A program made the position numbers and the translations under genes. Under the pieces are notes generated by a model, which saw only the letters and a list, made by a program, of their open reading frames with translations, had not been told where the DNA came from and did not search any database. From Pyropia yezoensis (lineage: Eukaryota; Rhodophyta; Bangiophyceae; Bangiales; Bangiaceae), in assembly GCA_009829735.1 (NCBI GenBank), contig CM020619.1, forward strand, positions 2,548,590-2,612,589: a stretch of 64,000 nucleotides of DNA, written 5' to 3'. Positions within the stretch are counted from its first letter, which is position 1, and every line of letters begins with the position of its first letter. Below, piece after piece: positions 21,657-32,572 of this stretch.

Positions 21657-23212
21657 ATGTTTGCCCGTTCGGCAGCGGCGGTTGCCGCGGCGGCGTCGGC
21701 CGCGGCGCGGCCATCTGTTGCGTCGGCTCTCCGGCGGGCGGGGCCCGCGGCGGCGGCGCCCGGCGGGCGATCCCTCGCTGCCGCTGCCAAGGCGGACCTC
21801 ATGCCCCCGCTGACGGTGGCTGTCACTGGGGCGGCAGGCCAGATCGGCTACGCGCTGCTGATGCGGATCGCCAGGTGCGTGGGGGCGACCGCCGGTTGTG
21901 GGTGTGCCATGGGCGGCAGAGGAGGGCTGCGACAGTGGCGAGCCTGGTTGGGTGGGTCATCTTGGTGTGTGAGTATGCCTGCTCAGGTGGGACGATACGT
22001 GGCGGGGCACCGCGTTTGACGATATGGAGCTTTTTCTCCCCAGTGCTGCGCCCCTGGTGATGAGAAAGTATCAGCGTGCGCGTGCGGTGTGAGCTGCGCG
22101 GTTTGCGTGTTCCTGACTCTTGTGTTTTTGCTTTGCGGGTGTTTTATGTGTGTACTTTTCACTACAGTGGCGAGATGTTGGGGAAGGACCAGCCCGTCCG
22201 CCTCCAGCTGATTGAGACGAAGCAGGGCATGGCGCCGCTGAAGGGGGTGATGATGGAGCTGGAGGATGGTGCCTTTCCCCTGCTTGAGTCGGTGAAGGGC
22301 ACGTCCGATCTGGAGGAGGGCTTTGGTGACGCCAACTTTTCCCTCCTCGTGGGCGCTATGCCCCGCAAACAGGGCATGGAGCGTTCGGATCTACTCTCGG
22401 CGAATGCGGCAATCTTTGCCGACCAGGGTAAGGCCCTGTCGGCGGCCGCCGCACCCGGTTCTCGAGTGCTCATTGTGGGAAACCCGGCCAACACCAACGC
22501 GTTGGTGGCGGCGGCCAACGCGCCGGACATGCTGCCTGAGCAGTTCATGGCCATGACCCGCCTGGACCAGTCCCGTGCTGAGGGTATGCTTGCCGAGAAG
22601 GCTGGCGTGGACGTGAAGGACGTGGACCGGGTGATCATCTGGGGCAACCACTCCGCCACCCAGTATCCTGATCTGTCGCACGCGCGCATTGGCGGTAAGT
22701 GGGCGAAGGACGTGATCAAGGACGAGAAGTGGTTGACTGGCGACTTCGTGTCGCGTGTGCAAAAGCGTGGCGCTGAGGTCATTGCAGCGCGAGGTGCTTC
22801 GTCGGCGGCCTCTGCCGCGTCTGCCGCCATTGACAACATCCGGGACGTGCACCTGGGCAGCGAGAAGTGGCAGAGCATTGGCGTGCTGTCGGACGGCTCG
22901 TACGGCATTGGCGGCGGCCTTTGGTACTCAGTGCCATGCGCGTGCCCGGGCCTGCACTACACACGGGTCAAGGGCCTCCCCATTGATGAGTACAGCGCCA
23001 AGATGATGAATACCACCGAGGCGGAGCTGGTTGCCGAGCGGGACTCGGTGCGGCACCTGCTGCCGTCCAGCTACGACGCTGGTGTGCCGCTGCAGAAGCT
23101 GGTGGACCTCAAGGACGCCTGGACCGCCAACGACAGCGCGCGTATTCAGGAGGCGTCCAAGTCGCTGCCTGCCCGATTCCAAGCGGCGGTGAAGAGCGCT
23201 ATTTCGTCTTGA
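21657..23212 (+). CDS. MDH: NAD(P)-malate dehydrogenase, MDH1-like fold with organelle presequence
   Basis: Two exons (21657-21874 and 22168-23212) give 420 residues. It oxidises malate to oxaloacetate reversibly. Residues 1 to about 48 are Ala/Arg/Ser-rich without acidic residues until D47, a typical mitochondrial presequence (plastid is possible). The Rossmann motif GAAGQIG is at 58-64, the family block [16 protein letters not shown] follows, and TRLDQSRA and the catalytic-His motif [11 protein letters not shown] (H234) are present. These blocks are those of the cytosolic-type MDH1/bacterial type-2 group rather than the usual mitochondrial MDH2. The splice junction GCCAG|gtgcgt...ctacag|TGG restores the conserved [11 protein letters not shown]. 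The region 255-268 has an Ala/Ser-rich insertion. It is divergent from SF3B1 and followed in the same direction by the carrier gene. Confidence 0.93.
21875..22167 (+). other. Intron of the MDH gene
   Basis: 293 bp, beginning GTGCGT and ending CTACAG, phase 2, interrupting the Ser codon of the conserved RIASGEM block. Without its removal the frame runs into a different N-terminus, so the position is well fixed. Confidence 0.92.
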
Positions 23213-23789
23213 TGCTGTTCTCCCTGTTTCTCGTTTTTTTTGCCTGTTTCTCTTGTCCTCCTAGTTGGCCTCTTTTTTGTAACAGGCAGTCGTACCGTCG
23301 GATACTCCACGGCTGAACTCCGCTACACAGGAAGGAAGCTTAGTGCGTTCGCCTTCGCAGCAGGGACTGCTCAACGCGACTTCCGTATGAGACTCGAGGA
23401 CTGGACCTCGTGTTGTCCATTCGTGGTCTGTTTCTGGTCAAATATTCCAACCGATGTCAGAAAGTGCCTTGGTAGGAAGTTGTGCGAAATTACTTTCCCC
23501 CAGGCCCCGATTTCATTCCACCCACAATGCGAGCTTCGATGAGGGACGCCGTCGGGAACACCACGCTCTCGAACCGCACATCGATGGCCAACCACGCGGC
23601 TCCCACTGCTCACTGTTTCCTCTCCTCGACCAAGGCCACGTCAGCCGAGCCGCGAGTCCTCCCCACCCTTGGTCAACACTTTTGCCGTCCTGCCCTGCTC
23701 TGCTACGCTACTTTCTCTGCCGTTGCGGAGTTCTTCCTTTCCACCACCAGGGGGTTCGGCTCTTTCCCGGCGTCCTGGTCTACACCGCC
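23213..23789. other. Intergenic region between MDH and the GTP/GDP carrier
   Basis: 577 bp with no gene seen. It holds the MDH 3' UTR (T-rich just after the stop) and the promoter and pyrimidine-rich leader of the next gene. Confidence 0.55.
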
Positions 23790-24776
23790 ATGTCCCCCCC
23801 GCCCCCCGAGAGCGATGGCGCCTCCCCACCCCCACCACCATCTGGCAAGGCCGGCAAGCGCACCGCCCGCCTTTTTGGTTCCTCTCTTGCTGGCGTCATT
23901 GAGCTGTTTGGCTTCCACCCGGTGGACACGGTGGCCAAGCGGCTGATGAACGAGCCTGGCCAAATCCGAGTGCCTGGCGCGCCCATGTCCGTGTCAGTGG
24001 ATGCCTACTCGCGAGTGATTTTCCGGGACGCCCACGCTTCCTCTTCGGCGCTCGTCAAGTACACCAGCCTCTTCCCGGGTCTGTCATTTGCGGCGGGCTA
24101 TAAAATCGCACAGCGGGTGTACAAGTTTGGGGGCCAGCCGGTGGTGACTGAAGCCCTTACCCGCCGGTACCAGGGGGCTGTCGGGAGCGTTGTTGGGGAA
24201 TCGCGAGCCAAGCCGCTGCTTCACGCCAGCGCTGGGGCGCTGATTGGGGTGGGTGAGATTGTGCTACTCCCGCTCGATGTGCTTAAGATTAAGTCCCAGA
24301 ACAACCCCGAGGCCCTGCGCGGCAGAGGCCTCGTTAGTATTTTGCGGCAAGAGTCTCTGTGCGGCCTCTACCGGGGTGCCGGCTGGACCGCCGCTCGGAA
24401 TGCGCCGGGCTCCTTCTCCCTATTTGGCGCGTCGGCGCTGGTCAAGGAGCGAGTGTTCGGGTTGGAGCGATACAACGACGCAACGTTCGGCCAGAACTTC
24501 GTGGCTTCCGTAGCGGGTGGCGTTGCTTCCATCACTGTCGCCTCTCCACTGGATGTGATCAAGACGCGGCTGCAGACGCGGGATTTCAGTTCCACCGTCA
24601 CTGGCGGGCAACTGCTGCGAGACCTGGTCCGCCACGAGGGGCCGAGCGCCTTCTTCAAGGGCCTGGTGCCCAAGCTGCTGGTCGTCGGTCCCAAGTTGGT
24701 TTTCTCTTTCACGATTGCGCAGCACACGATTGCGACGTTGGAGCGGTGGTTTGAAGCGTCCAGTGACAGCGCCTAA
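23790..24776 (+). CDS. GGC1: Mitochondrial GTP/GDP carrier (GGC1 type)
   Basis: 328 residues, no intron. A member of the SLC25 inner-membrane carrier family, which has three repeats of two helices each. The signature P-x-D-x-x-[KR] appears in all repeats: PVDTVAK (from P44), PLDVLK (from P160) and PLDVIK (from P253). The whole protein follows yeast Ggc1p, as in FHPVDTxxKRLM, RVIFRD, LFPGLxxAAxYK, RVYKxGGQP, GEIVLLPLDVLKIK, GRGxxxILRxE, RGxGWTAARNAPGSF and FFKGLxPKLLxxGPKLVFSF. Yeast Ggc1p exchanges mitochondrial GDP for GTP and is linked to iron homeostasis. The Pro-rich first about 20 residues are extra. The start at 23790 follows the C-rich leader; the frame is open further upstream but without family similarity. 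Neighbours MDH and DLST are also mitochondrial, although nothing shows co-regulation. Confidence 0.92.
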   Translation: MSPPPPESDGASPPPPPSGKAGKRTARLFGSSLAGVIELFGFHPVDTVAKRLMNEPGQIRVPGAPMSVSVDAYSRVIFRDAHASSSALVKYTSLFPGLSFAAGYKIAQRVYKFGGQPVVTEALTRRYQGAVGSVVGESRAKPLLHASAGALIGVGEIVLLPLDVLKIKSQNNPEALRGRGLVSILRQESLCGLYRGAGWTAARNAPGSFSLFGASALVKERVFGLERYNDATFGQNFVASVAGGVASITVASPLDVIKTRLQTRDFSSTVTGGQLLRDLVRHEGPSAFFKGLVPKLLVVGPKLVFSFTIAQHTIATLERWFEASSDSA

Positions 24777-25273
24777 TGACAGCGTCGCGTCGCTCGTGCA
24801 GGATGGGGACAAAAAGTTTTGTACGACACTCTTGTGTACGTTGCGCGCCTTGTGTTATTTGCGCTGCTGTCACAAGTTCTAGAGCCGCGCCTTGTGTGTA
24901 TGGCAGGGTCGCCAGTCCACCCTGAAGGTCAGCGAATTGCGGCACAACCACAGAAAAGTTGCAGAATATTATGCGCGGTCCAAGACAGGACGTGCATCGG
25001 CTACTGGGACAAGCGAGCTCGTCAACTGTCGCTACATCGTGCCGTGTGTTCATGCAGTGCGCCAACTTCGAAAAACGGTGTGTCCGCCGACACCTAGCAG
25101 CCGAGGGTGGAGGTTCACAGACCGAACACCTCGCGACCCACTGGTAGCCGGTTCAGACACAACAAAAAAAAGAGCAAGAAAACGAGGGCCAGGACACCGC
25201 AAGCCCACAACACTCATGTGAATACGGCAGAAAGAGGCAAAAGCCCTGCTTGTGCGTCTCACCCCGCAACGTC
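24777..25273. other. Shared 3' region between convergent GGC1 and DLST genes
   Basis: About 500 bp between the two stop codons, less GC-rich than the genes. No credible ORF or RNA gene is seen; it holds the two 3' UTRs. Confidence 0.5.
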
Positions 25274-26641
25274 CTACATGTCCACCTCGAGCAGCAGCCG
25301 CCGCGGGTCCTCCACCAGCCGCTTCATACGCCGAAGGAAGGTGACCGCTTCCCGGCCGTCAATGAGACGGTGGTCGTACGACAGCGCAAGGTACATCATG
25401 GGGCGGATCTGGATTTCGTTGCCAACCACCATCGCACGCTTCTGGATGATATGCATGCCCAGGATGGCTGACTGAGGCATGTTGATGATGGGCGTCGACA
25501 GGAGCGAGCCAAAGACGCCCCCGTTGGAAATGGTGAAGGTGCCACCCTGCATTTCGTCAATGCCCAGCTGGCCCCCCCGCGCGCGGGTACCCAAGTTGGT
25601 GATGGTCTTCTCAATCTCAGCAAAGCCCATCTTCTCGCACGACCGAAGGACGGGCACGACCAGACCCGTCGGCGTCGACACAGCCACCGACACGTCCACG
25701 TAGTCGCGGTACACAATATCGTCACCGTCAATGAACGCGTTCACCTCAGGCTGTTCCTGCAACGCGACCGTCGCGGCCTTGATGAAGGGGGACATGAAGC
25801 CCAGCTTAACCCCATGCCGCTTCTCAAACGCATCCTTGTACTCGTTGCGGAGGTCAATCAGTGCAGACATGTCCACCTCGTTAAAGGTGGTCAGCATAGC
25901 CGCAGTGTTCTGCGCCTCCTTCAGCCGATCCGCAATGCGCTTGCGCATGCGTGTCATCTTGACGCGGCGTTCCCCACTCTCCGACAGATTGATCTGCTTT
26001 TGGGGGGGAACAGGCACAGGCCCATCTGCCGCGAGGGGTGCTGCCGCAGCCGGCGATGCCTCGCGCGCCTCGGGAGCCGCCTCCTTGGCCGGAGCCTCTG
26101 AAGTGCTCTTGGCGGAAGACTCAGCGGCGGCGGCAGCGCCCAGGCGCATGGCTGCCAGCGGCTGACCAACGGCGACTGTGTCCCCAACGGCGGCCTTCTG
26201 CTTCACCAGCATCCCCTCAGACGGTGCGCGGACGTCCACGGTCACCTTGTCCGTCTCGATCTGCACAACAATCTCGTCCTGTTCTACCGTCTGACCATCC
26301 TCCACCAGCCACGCGGCAACCGTGCCTTCGGTGATGCTCTCCCCCATCTCGGGAACCGTCAGCGTGTCCTCTGGGGCTTCCACGGCCGCTGACAGGGATC
26401 GAGACGGGGGGACAGCGCCAGCCAACGCACCAACGCCGCGGCCGCCCGTCGAGCGGCTGGCCGCCATCAGCCGGGCGCCATCACTGCCCGGGGAGGCAAG
26501 CCCGACGTGTGCGCCAGATGGCGCGAGCGTGGCTAGCCCAGACGTTCTGCCCAGGCACGCCGCCAGACACGATTGTGAAGGAGACCGCCCCGCCGTCCGG
26601 GCGATCGCCGACAGCCCTCGCAGGCCCGACACGGACCTCAT
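25274..26641 (-). CDS. DLST: Dihydrolipoamide succinyltransferase, E2 of 2-oxoglutarate dehydrogenase
   Basis: 455 residues, no intron. Residues 1 to about 85 form an Arg/Ser/Ala-rich mitochondrial presequence. The lipoyl domain (about 92-167) carries the lipoylated lysine K132 in [10 protein letters not shown]. An Ala/Pro/Glu-rich linker follows, with no peripheral-subunit-binding domain visible, as in other eukaryotic DLST proteins. The catalytic domain starts near 222 ([20 protein letters not shown]) and includes [28 protein letters not shown] and the active-site motif SYDHRLIDG (H424, D428). It transfers the succinyl group to CoA in the TCA-cycle complex. The start is the ATG at 26641. 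It converges with GGC1. Confidence 0.96.
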   Translation of the reverse strand: MRSVSGLRGLSAIARTAGRSPSQSCLAACLGRTSGLATLAPSGAHVGLASPGSDGARLMAASRSTGGRGVGALAGAVPPSRSLSAAVEAPEDTLTVPEMGESITEGTVAAWLVEDGQTVEQDEIVVQIETDKVTVDVRAPSEGMLVKQKAAVGDTVAVGQPLAAMRLGAAAAAESSAKSTSEAPAKEAAPEAREASPAAAAPLAADGPVPVPPQKQINLSESGERRVKMTRMRKRIADRLKEAQNTAAMLTTFNEVDMSALIDLRNEYKDAFEKRHGVKLGFMSPFIKAATVALQEQPEVNAFIDGDDIVYRDYVDVSVAVSTPTGLVVPVLRSCEKMGFAEIEKTITNLGTRARGGQLGIDEMQGGTFTISNGGVFGSLLSTPIINMPQSAILGMHIIQKRAMVVGNEIQIRPMMYLALSYDHRLIDGREAVTFLRRMKRLVEDPRRLLLEVDM

Positions 26642-27499
26642 CGTGGGGGATCACCAACGGCCGCCGCGGATGACGGAGAAGGGCGGGAGGGGAGGACGCA
26701 CAAGTCACCTGTGCGTCCACTCCAGTCAACAAGGCAGACGGCACGGCGTATAGGTGAGGATGGGGTAGGTGGGGGAGAGGATGGGGCAACGCAGTCGCGC
26801 CCCGAAAGGAGGCTGGCGGGGACTATTGTTTGGACAGTGGCTGCTGCAATCCACAGCCGTTTGTCTCACGGAGTGGAATGAGCTGGACTGACAACAACGC
26901 AGCCTTCATCGCCCATCGGTCGGCGCCAAGCCACCTTGGCGACACATCAAGGAGGTGCCCAGTAGCGCAGAGACTGATTACATACCACCGTCTGTGATTC
27001 ATGCCAGAGGCGTGCTGCTTCACGTCGTATCCACGTAGGTTGCGAGGACTTGATGCCAATAGGCACACTTATTTGGGGCATGCTGCCTGTCCAACTTCAC
27101 AATTCTTGTCGACATGACAATCACAATACAAACCAATCGGTCGACTTTCGTACTGTACCGGTACTTTTTGCCAAACGCCTGTCTACCTAACCCCGACCCT
27201 CGCGCAGACGCCTGGCCGGCAGTGCTCCCCCCTCTCTATCCGTCTGACACCAGTTTTTCACAAGTGACACTAGTTTTTTACAACTTCCGCTTACAATACC
27301 GTGACAAAAGTTTTTCCACGACTGAGAAAGGGGGGCTACAGTTGCAATCGGTCCATTGGCCGAGTCGTCAGAATCTGCGATTGCAGGTCACTGCGGCCCC
27401 CCCTGTCGACCACTGGCAGTGTGCGAACCGCCTCGATTTATCCAACAACCCCGCCCTTCCCCCTGAACCTCCCGCCCACCCACCCCCATTCCCACCAGT
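26642..27499. other. Upstream region of DLST and left flank of the Tc1 element
   Basis: No gene is seen. Between 27245 and 27320 three A/T-rich motifs of the form AGTTTTT(T).(A)CAA recur. One (GTTTTTTAC near 27272) is the reverse complement of GTAAAAAAC just after the transposase at 28514-28523, a weak candidate for the element's inverted ends. Confidence 0.35.
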
Positions 27500-28518
27500 A
27501 TGGGGCGCTACCAGCGCCTCACCGATGAGCAGCGCACTGCCACGGCCGTTTTAGCGAAGAACGGGGCCGGCAACGCCGAGATTGCTGCGGCTGTTGGGGC
27601 GAATCGGGCAACGGTGGCGAAGGTGGCGGCGCGGGTGCGCCGCACTGGGGACCTGCAGGCGCCCAAGTCTACTGGGCGCCCCCCCATTCTTGACGCCAGG
27701 GGACGTCGGCGGCTCATTCGAATGGTCCTGGCCAACGACAACCTGGAGCTGGGCCACCTTGTGACCTTGTTCAACGATGGCATGCCGGTCAAGATTTCCA
27801 AACGGACGGCGCATCGAGTCATCCGTGACGCCGGCTTGTACGCCGCCCGCCGCCGCATCAAGCCCTACCTGTCCACAAGAACTGGGTCAATAGGCTCTCC
27901 TGGGCTCGGAAGCATCGCCGGTGGCGGCAGGTTCTTTTTACAGACGAAAGCAGCTTCCAGGTAAAGACTGGTCACGGCAAGCTTTTTTGGTCCCAACGTG
28001 GTTGCCGGTGGCGTCCTCGAACCTCTCTCCCATCTTTTAAGAGCGGGCGGCAGTCGGTAATGGTGTGGGCGGGTTTTTCCTACCGCGGCCGCACCGATTT
28101 GGTTCTGGTGGACGGGTGCCTGAACGCGCACTCCTACCAAGACCAACTACTCGAGGTGGCGTACCACCACATGGTGGCGGATTTTGGGTCTACCAACAAC
28201 TTTCTGCTGCAGGAGGACCTGGCGACGCCCCACAATGCCAAGAGTACCCGGGCGGGGCAGAGAGAGCTGGGCATCAAGGTGCTGCCGTGGGTGGGGCAGA
28301 GCCCCGACTTAAACCAAATCGAGAACGCTTGGGCGGAGCTGAAGCGGCGCCTACGCCGGCGCCGTGACACCCCAAAGACCAAGAGGGAGCTGTTCTTGGC
28401 GCTGGAGGCGGAGTAGCGGGGCATCCCCGCAACCTTTCTTGAGAACCTGGCCGACTACATGGTGCGCCGTTGCAGAGCCGTGGTCAGATCCCACGGGTGG
28501 CCCACGAAGTACTGGTAA
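27500..28518 (+). pseudogene. Tc1-type (DD34E) transposase, broken
   Basis: About 340 codons, full length for Tc1/mariner. The N-terminal paired-like helix-turn-helix is clear (LTDEQRTATAVLAKNGAG, IAAAVGANRATVAKVAARV, GRPPILDARGRRRLIRMV). The catalytic core has D in FTDESSFQV, D in LQEDLATPHNA and E in SPDLNQIENAW, with 34 residues between the last two, the Tc1 spacing. Two lesions are seen: a frame change near 27875 (before KNWVNRLSWARKH) and an in-frame TAG at 28414-28416, after which the usual C-terminal tail (DYMVRRCRAVV...TKYW) continues to a TAA at 28516-28518. The right end abuts an integrase fragment on the other strand, suggesting insertion into that older element. Confidence 0.88.
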
Positions 28519-28525
28519 AAAACGT

Positions 28526-28866
28526 AGATAGACTAGGGTCGACCAGGCCGCGTCATCTGCAATTGATCCGACCCTGCCCAGATCGCGAAACCGTGGAAGT
28601 ACTTCTGTCCCCCCATAGTACATATGCGGGTACATGGCTAGCTCGGAGGATCTAGTGGTTGCAACAGTCCTAAGGGAGCTTGGGTAGTGCTCTTGAAACG
28701 TAGGCAGGCGTCACAGTTCTGCACAAAGTCTTTGATGTCTTGTCGCATCGTCTTCCAGTAAAACCTGGTGACGAGGTCTTTGCTTGTTTGGCGTACGCCC
28801 TTAAGACCCTTGCTTGGAGTATCATGTTGGATCGTTGGCGACCGAAACCACTGCAGTTCGCTGCAT
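28526..28866 (-). mobile_element. Ty3/Gypsy integrase fragment (zinc-binding domain)
   Basis: Read on the minus strand, about 28815-28640 gives the H2C2 zinc-binding domain of a Gypsy integrase: HDTP...KGVRQTSKDLV, TRFYWKTMRQDIKDFV, then CDACLRFK and GLLQPLDPP, the usual lead into the catalytic core. It is a broken fossil fragment interrupted by the Tc1 copy. No LTR is seen nearby. Confidence 0.75.
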
Positions 28867-29344
28867 GTTTTTCACGTATTTCAACCCCTTTTGAAATGCA
28901 ACAATTGCAGTGAAGTTTCTGCATTTCAGCAGTACTCAAGAGCCGAGAAAGTCACGCGGCACAGGGATTATGCATCCGCGCATACAACGCGATGCAGAGC
29001 GAAATGCACAGAAAACATGCAGTGAGTTGAATAGGCATCGCAAGGGGTATCCGGCAGCAACCGGATGCCGGCCCGCTTTCTTCCGGTCCATGTGGAATTG
29101 TTTGTGACACGGCCACATGCGGTGTCCGTGCCAGGGCAAAGTGCCGGTGTCTGGCGTGCGCCAGACAGAGGGCCCGGACGCAGTGTCTGCGCCTCGTGTC
29201 TCCGCCTAGTGAGCTCCAGACATGGGCGAACTCGACAGCCGCCGGCCCCCGCACCCCCACACCTGCGGTCGCCGCTGCCCACTGCCTCCACCACCGTCGT
29301 CGATACCGACACGGCCGCCGTCTCCACCACCGCAGCCGCGACCG
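28867..29344. other. Non-coding stretch before a minisatellite
   Basis: Mixed composition, less GC-rich up to about 29110, with many TGCA/TGCAG words, then GC-rich. No supported gene. A plus-strand IVGDRNH reading at about 28834 recurs on the opposite strand at 42957-42937. Confidence 0.35.
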
Positions 29345-29600
29345 CCACCACCTCCGCCACCGTGGCCGCCACCGACGTTGCCTCCCCTACCCTGGCCGTG
29401 ACCGCCTCGCCCACCGTAGCCGCGGACGCCACTGCATCGTCCACGATGCCTGCCACCACCTCCGCCACCGTGGCCGCCACCGACGTCGCCTCCCCCACCC
29501 TGGCCGTGACCGCCTCGCCCACCGCAGCCGCGGACGCCACTGCATCGTCCACGGTGCCCGCCACTACCTCCGCCACCGTGGACGCCACCGACGACCATCC
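29345..29600. repeat. 108-bp minisatellite, about 2.4 copies
   Basis: CCACCACCTCCGCCACCGTGG starts at 29345 and again at 29453, with a near copy at 29561, giving a period of exactly 108 bp (36 codons). Because the period is a multiple of three, open frames persist on both strands: Thr/Ala/Ser-rich on plus and Ala/Val/Glu-rich on minus. I do not claim either as a gene. Confidence 0.8.
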
Positions 29601-29859
29601 CCGACCAACACCACCGACGTGGCTTGCGACGGCGGCGCTTGCAGCTCGTCCCGCCTCGGCATAGAGGGGATGCGAGGCGTGGGGTGCGAGGGGGGAGGGG
29701 ACGAATGGGGGGGGGACGAATTGGGGAGGGGAGGGGGGGGGGGGGGGGGGGGGAAGGGGGTCGCAGGAAGAAGACTCGTCACGGAATGCGGTTGAGTGCG
29801 ATAAACATGTAGAGATGCAATACCATGCACAGATATACTAGCAAGCACACGACACACCA

Positions 29860-30849
29860 TCACGCGTCGCCACCGCCCTCATCATGGTCCCCACTCACAC
29901 TCGCCCCGCCACTTCCACCATCCTCCCCACTCTCGTCATCCTCCACACTCTCGCCATCCTCCACACTCACGTCGTCGTCCCCACTGCCAACATCATCCAT
30001 ACTCTCCTTGCCCCCTTCCTCTTCGTCACCCTCTTCATGACTCGCCTCCTCACATCCATCCTCCTCCTCCTCACCATGCTCCGTTCCATCCTCCTCACCA
30101 TCCTCCTCACCATGCTCCTCACCATCCTCCTCACCATCCTCCTCACCATCCTCCTCACCATCCTCCTCACCATCCTCCTCACCATCATCCTCACCGTCCT
30201 CCTCATCGCCCTCCTCCTCCTTCTCACCGACTTCCTCCGCCTCGTCGGCACTGCCCTCCTCCATCTCCACATCGCCCCCGGAGCTGTCCTCATCGCCGTG
30301 CTCCCCCACATCTGCCTCCCACGTTGCATCACTGTCCTCCTCTTCCTCCTGGACGACCTGCACATCACCCGCGGGCTCCAGCTTCACCTTGACCCGCGCC
30401 TTCCGGAAGCTCACCGGCTGGGCAGACATAAGGCGCTGACGACGGAGCTCATCGCGCGACGTCGGCGAGACCGCAACAGATGGCGGCGTCACCAGCACGA
30501 CGTCCTCGTCTGAGGTGAAGTCTGACTCCTCTTCAATGGAGGAGTCCCCCAACGGAAGCAAAGCATTCTTCTGCTTCATCTCATCACCGTTGAACTTGCG
30601 CTTCGCGCCACGCCTGGCGGAAAACGTACGCGGCCCCAGCGTCACTTCTGGGTCCTTGAGGGAGGCGCAGTCGTCCTCGTCCACGTCCGTCTCAAAAAGC
30701 CGCACCCAGACGCAGTCCGGCGAGCTCGCCGACTCGAACAGGGCCGCCAGCTCTTCACAGAAAACAGCCCTGTGGGACGGGGTCAACCCACCAAAGACAT
30801 CCTGCATCCCCTGCTTCCTGTACGCTTGCAAGAGGAGCTGGGAGCGGAC
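29860..30849 (-). CDS. Last exon (329 codons) of the unknown nuclear gene, acidic tail
   Basis: The acceptor CAACAG|GTC follows a T-rich tract at 30850. The exon starts in the helical core (VRSQLLLQAYRKQGMQDVFGG, HRAVFCEELAALFE) and ends in about 150 residues dominated by Glu, Asp and Gly. A 12-bp unit encoding GEED is repeated around 30090-30200. Acidic tails of this type often bind histones. Confidence 0.65.
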   Translation of the reverse strand, partial: VRSQLLLQAYRKQGMQDVFGGLTPSHRAVFCEELAALFESASSPDCVWVRLFETDVDEDDCASLKDPEVTLGPRTFSARRGAKRKFNGDEMKQKNALLPLGDSSIEEESDFTSDEDVVLVTPPSVAVSPTSRDELRRQRLMSAQPVSFRKARVKVKLEPAGDVQVVQEEEEDSDATWEADVGEHGDEDSSGGDVEMEEGSADEAEEVGEKEEEGDEEDGEDDGEEDGEEDGEEDGEEDGEEDGEEHGEEDGEEDGTEHGEEEEDGCEEASHEEGDEEEGGKESMDDVGSGDDDVSVEDGESVEDDESGEDGGSGGASVSGDHDEGGGDA

Positions 30850-32537
30850 CTGTTGCAGAACGAACGAACAAAAATACAAGGAAGCGACATACCAACTACG
30901 GCACGGGATCCAAGACAGGAGAGTACCAAGCACCACACGACGACAAAGCGTTGTCCGTCAGCCACATCATGCATGGTGCACACAGCCACCTGCGCGAGTC
31001 GAGTCACTTCCACAAGACACAAATGCAACAAGTTGCAGGACAACACACCGCAACACAACAATATACAGATTGAGGCAACACACTCAACAACATACCTTGG
31101 CCAATATGATTGCCAACTGACAGAGGCGCAAGCGCAACACCACGCGGCCCTTGTGGATGGCGGTCGTCTTGGCCTCGTCAATGTCCAAGTTCCGAATGAA
31201 CTCCGCCGCCAACTGGTACAGGGCATGGCGACCCTTTTTCGTCTTGAGGTACCGTCGGCCGCGCAGCCACCACAGCGCCGCCTTGGCCTTTGCTTTTTCC
31301 AGCCGCTCCGCCTCCTTCTCCTGCGACTCCTTGACTTTCCTCGGCTTCGGGGCACACCCTGCGGTCTCAATCCACTGCGTGTAGTACTGCCACCGTTGGA
31401 AGACCCAACGCGTGAGCGCACCGTAGGTTGAGGAGCGCGCCTGCGCGCACAGGGCGAAGACGTTGCTCACGCGCCGCTTCCCCTTAGTTTCCTTTTCGCC
31501 TTCCTTAGTCTTGCGACGCTTACGAGGGACGGTTGCAGCCACGGTCCGTCCCAGCTCTTTGGCGCGCCTGAGGCTAGCCGGGGCCGCCGCCATTATCGAC
31601 GCCAGGTACATCGCCTCGGCGTCCTCCTGGCAGACGAAGACGTCGTCGGAGTCCTCCGGCGCCGCCAGACCGTTGTTGACCCGCGCTGACACCTCCGCGC
31701 GGATGGCAGCGGCCAGGACAAGACCCACCTTTTCCTCGGGGTGACGGGCCGGGCCCTTGCCCTTGTAAGAGGTCCTCCCCACGTAAGAGGTTGCACCATT
31801 GGGGGCGGCACCCGCAACAGGAGGCTTGGGGCGCGGCCTGGCCGGTGCCACAGCGCCAGCGGCGGGCTGTCGCTTCTCGCCTGTCACTGCGTTGCGTAGC
31901 CCCCGGGTCTTCCCCGCCACCTCACCTGTTCCGCCCACGACTGCCGGCGTGAGACGCTTGAAGGCGCTCACAGGCGCACCTGCCACCAACGCGTACCCCC
32001 CACCAGCCGTGCTGGCACGAGCACGGGCCCCACCGGCAGCTGCAGGACGAGCCGGCGTGGACACCGCGCGACGTTTTGCGGGGGGCTCTGCTGTCGACGC
32101 CGGCGTCGCCGCAGCGGGTCCGGAGGGCGGCTTTCGCGCGGATGCGCCGGGTGGGGCGCCCACAGCGGGAGCCTTCCCTTTCACCAAAGTCTTGCGGCGC
32201 TTTAGGGGGCGCGGGGTAGCGGGCGGGGTGGTCGTCCGCTTGTCCTGCGCGGCAGCCTCGGCCGCCATCGCGTCCTCGGAGTTGCTGCTTGAGCTGCTGG
32301 AGCTGGGGGACGTCGACTGGAGCTTGCCCGGCGGTGGCTTCTTGCGCTTGGAGAGCTTCTCGGCCGTTTTCACTTTCTTGACGGAAGCCTTTGCTGGACG
32401 ACGGGGGGGTTTGAGTGTGCTGCCCCCCGCATCAGCGTCGGGGACCACCCCCCCGCCAGTGACAGCCTTCCTCTTCAAATGGGTTGCCAGAGGTCGAGGT
32501 GTCTCCTCGAGAGTAGCCTGAGGGCTGTCGGGGGGGC

Positions 32538-32572
<35 letters not shown>

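Noticed and set aside
28065-28367. Alternative plus frame over the Tc1 C-terminal half
   Set aside because: Overlaps the DDE-bearing frame, which has the ED.A and SPDLNQIEN motifs; this one has none.
29884-30513. Leu/Ile-rich plus frame resembling a membrane protein
   Set aside because: Antisense of the acidic EEDG repeat. CTC/ATC codons opposite GAG/GAT create the Leu/Ile run.
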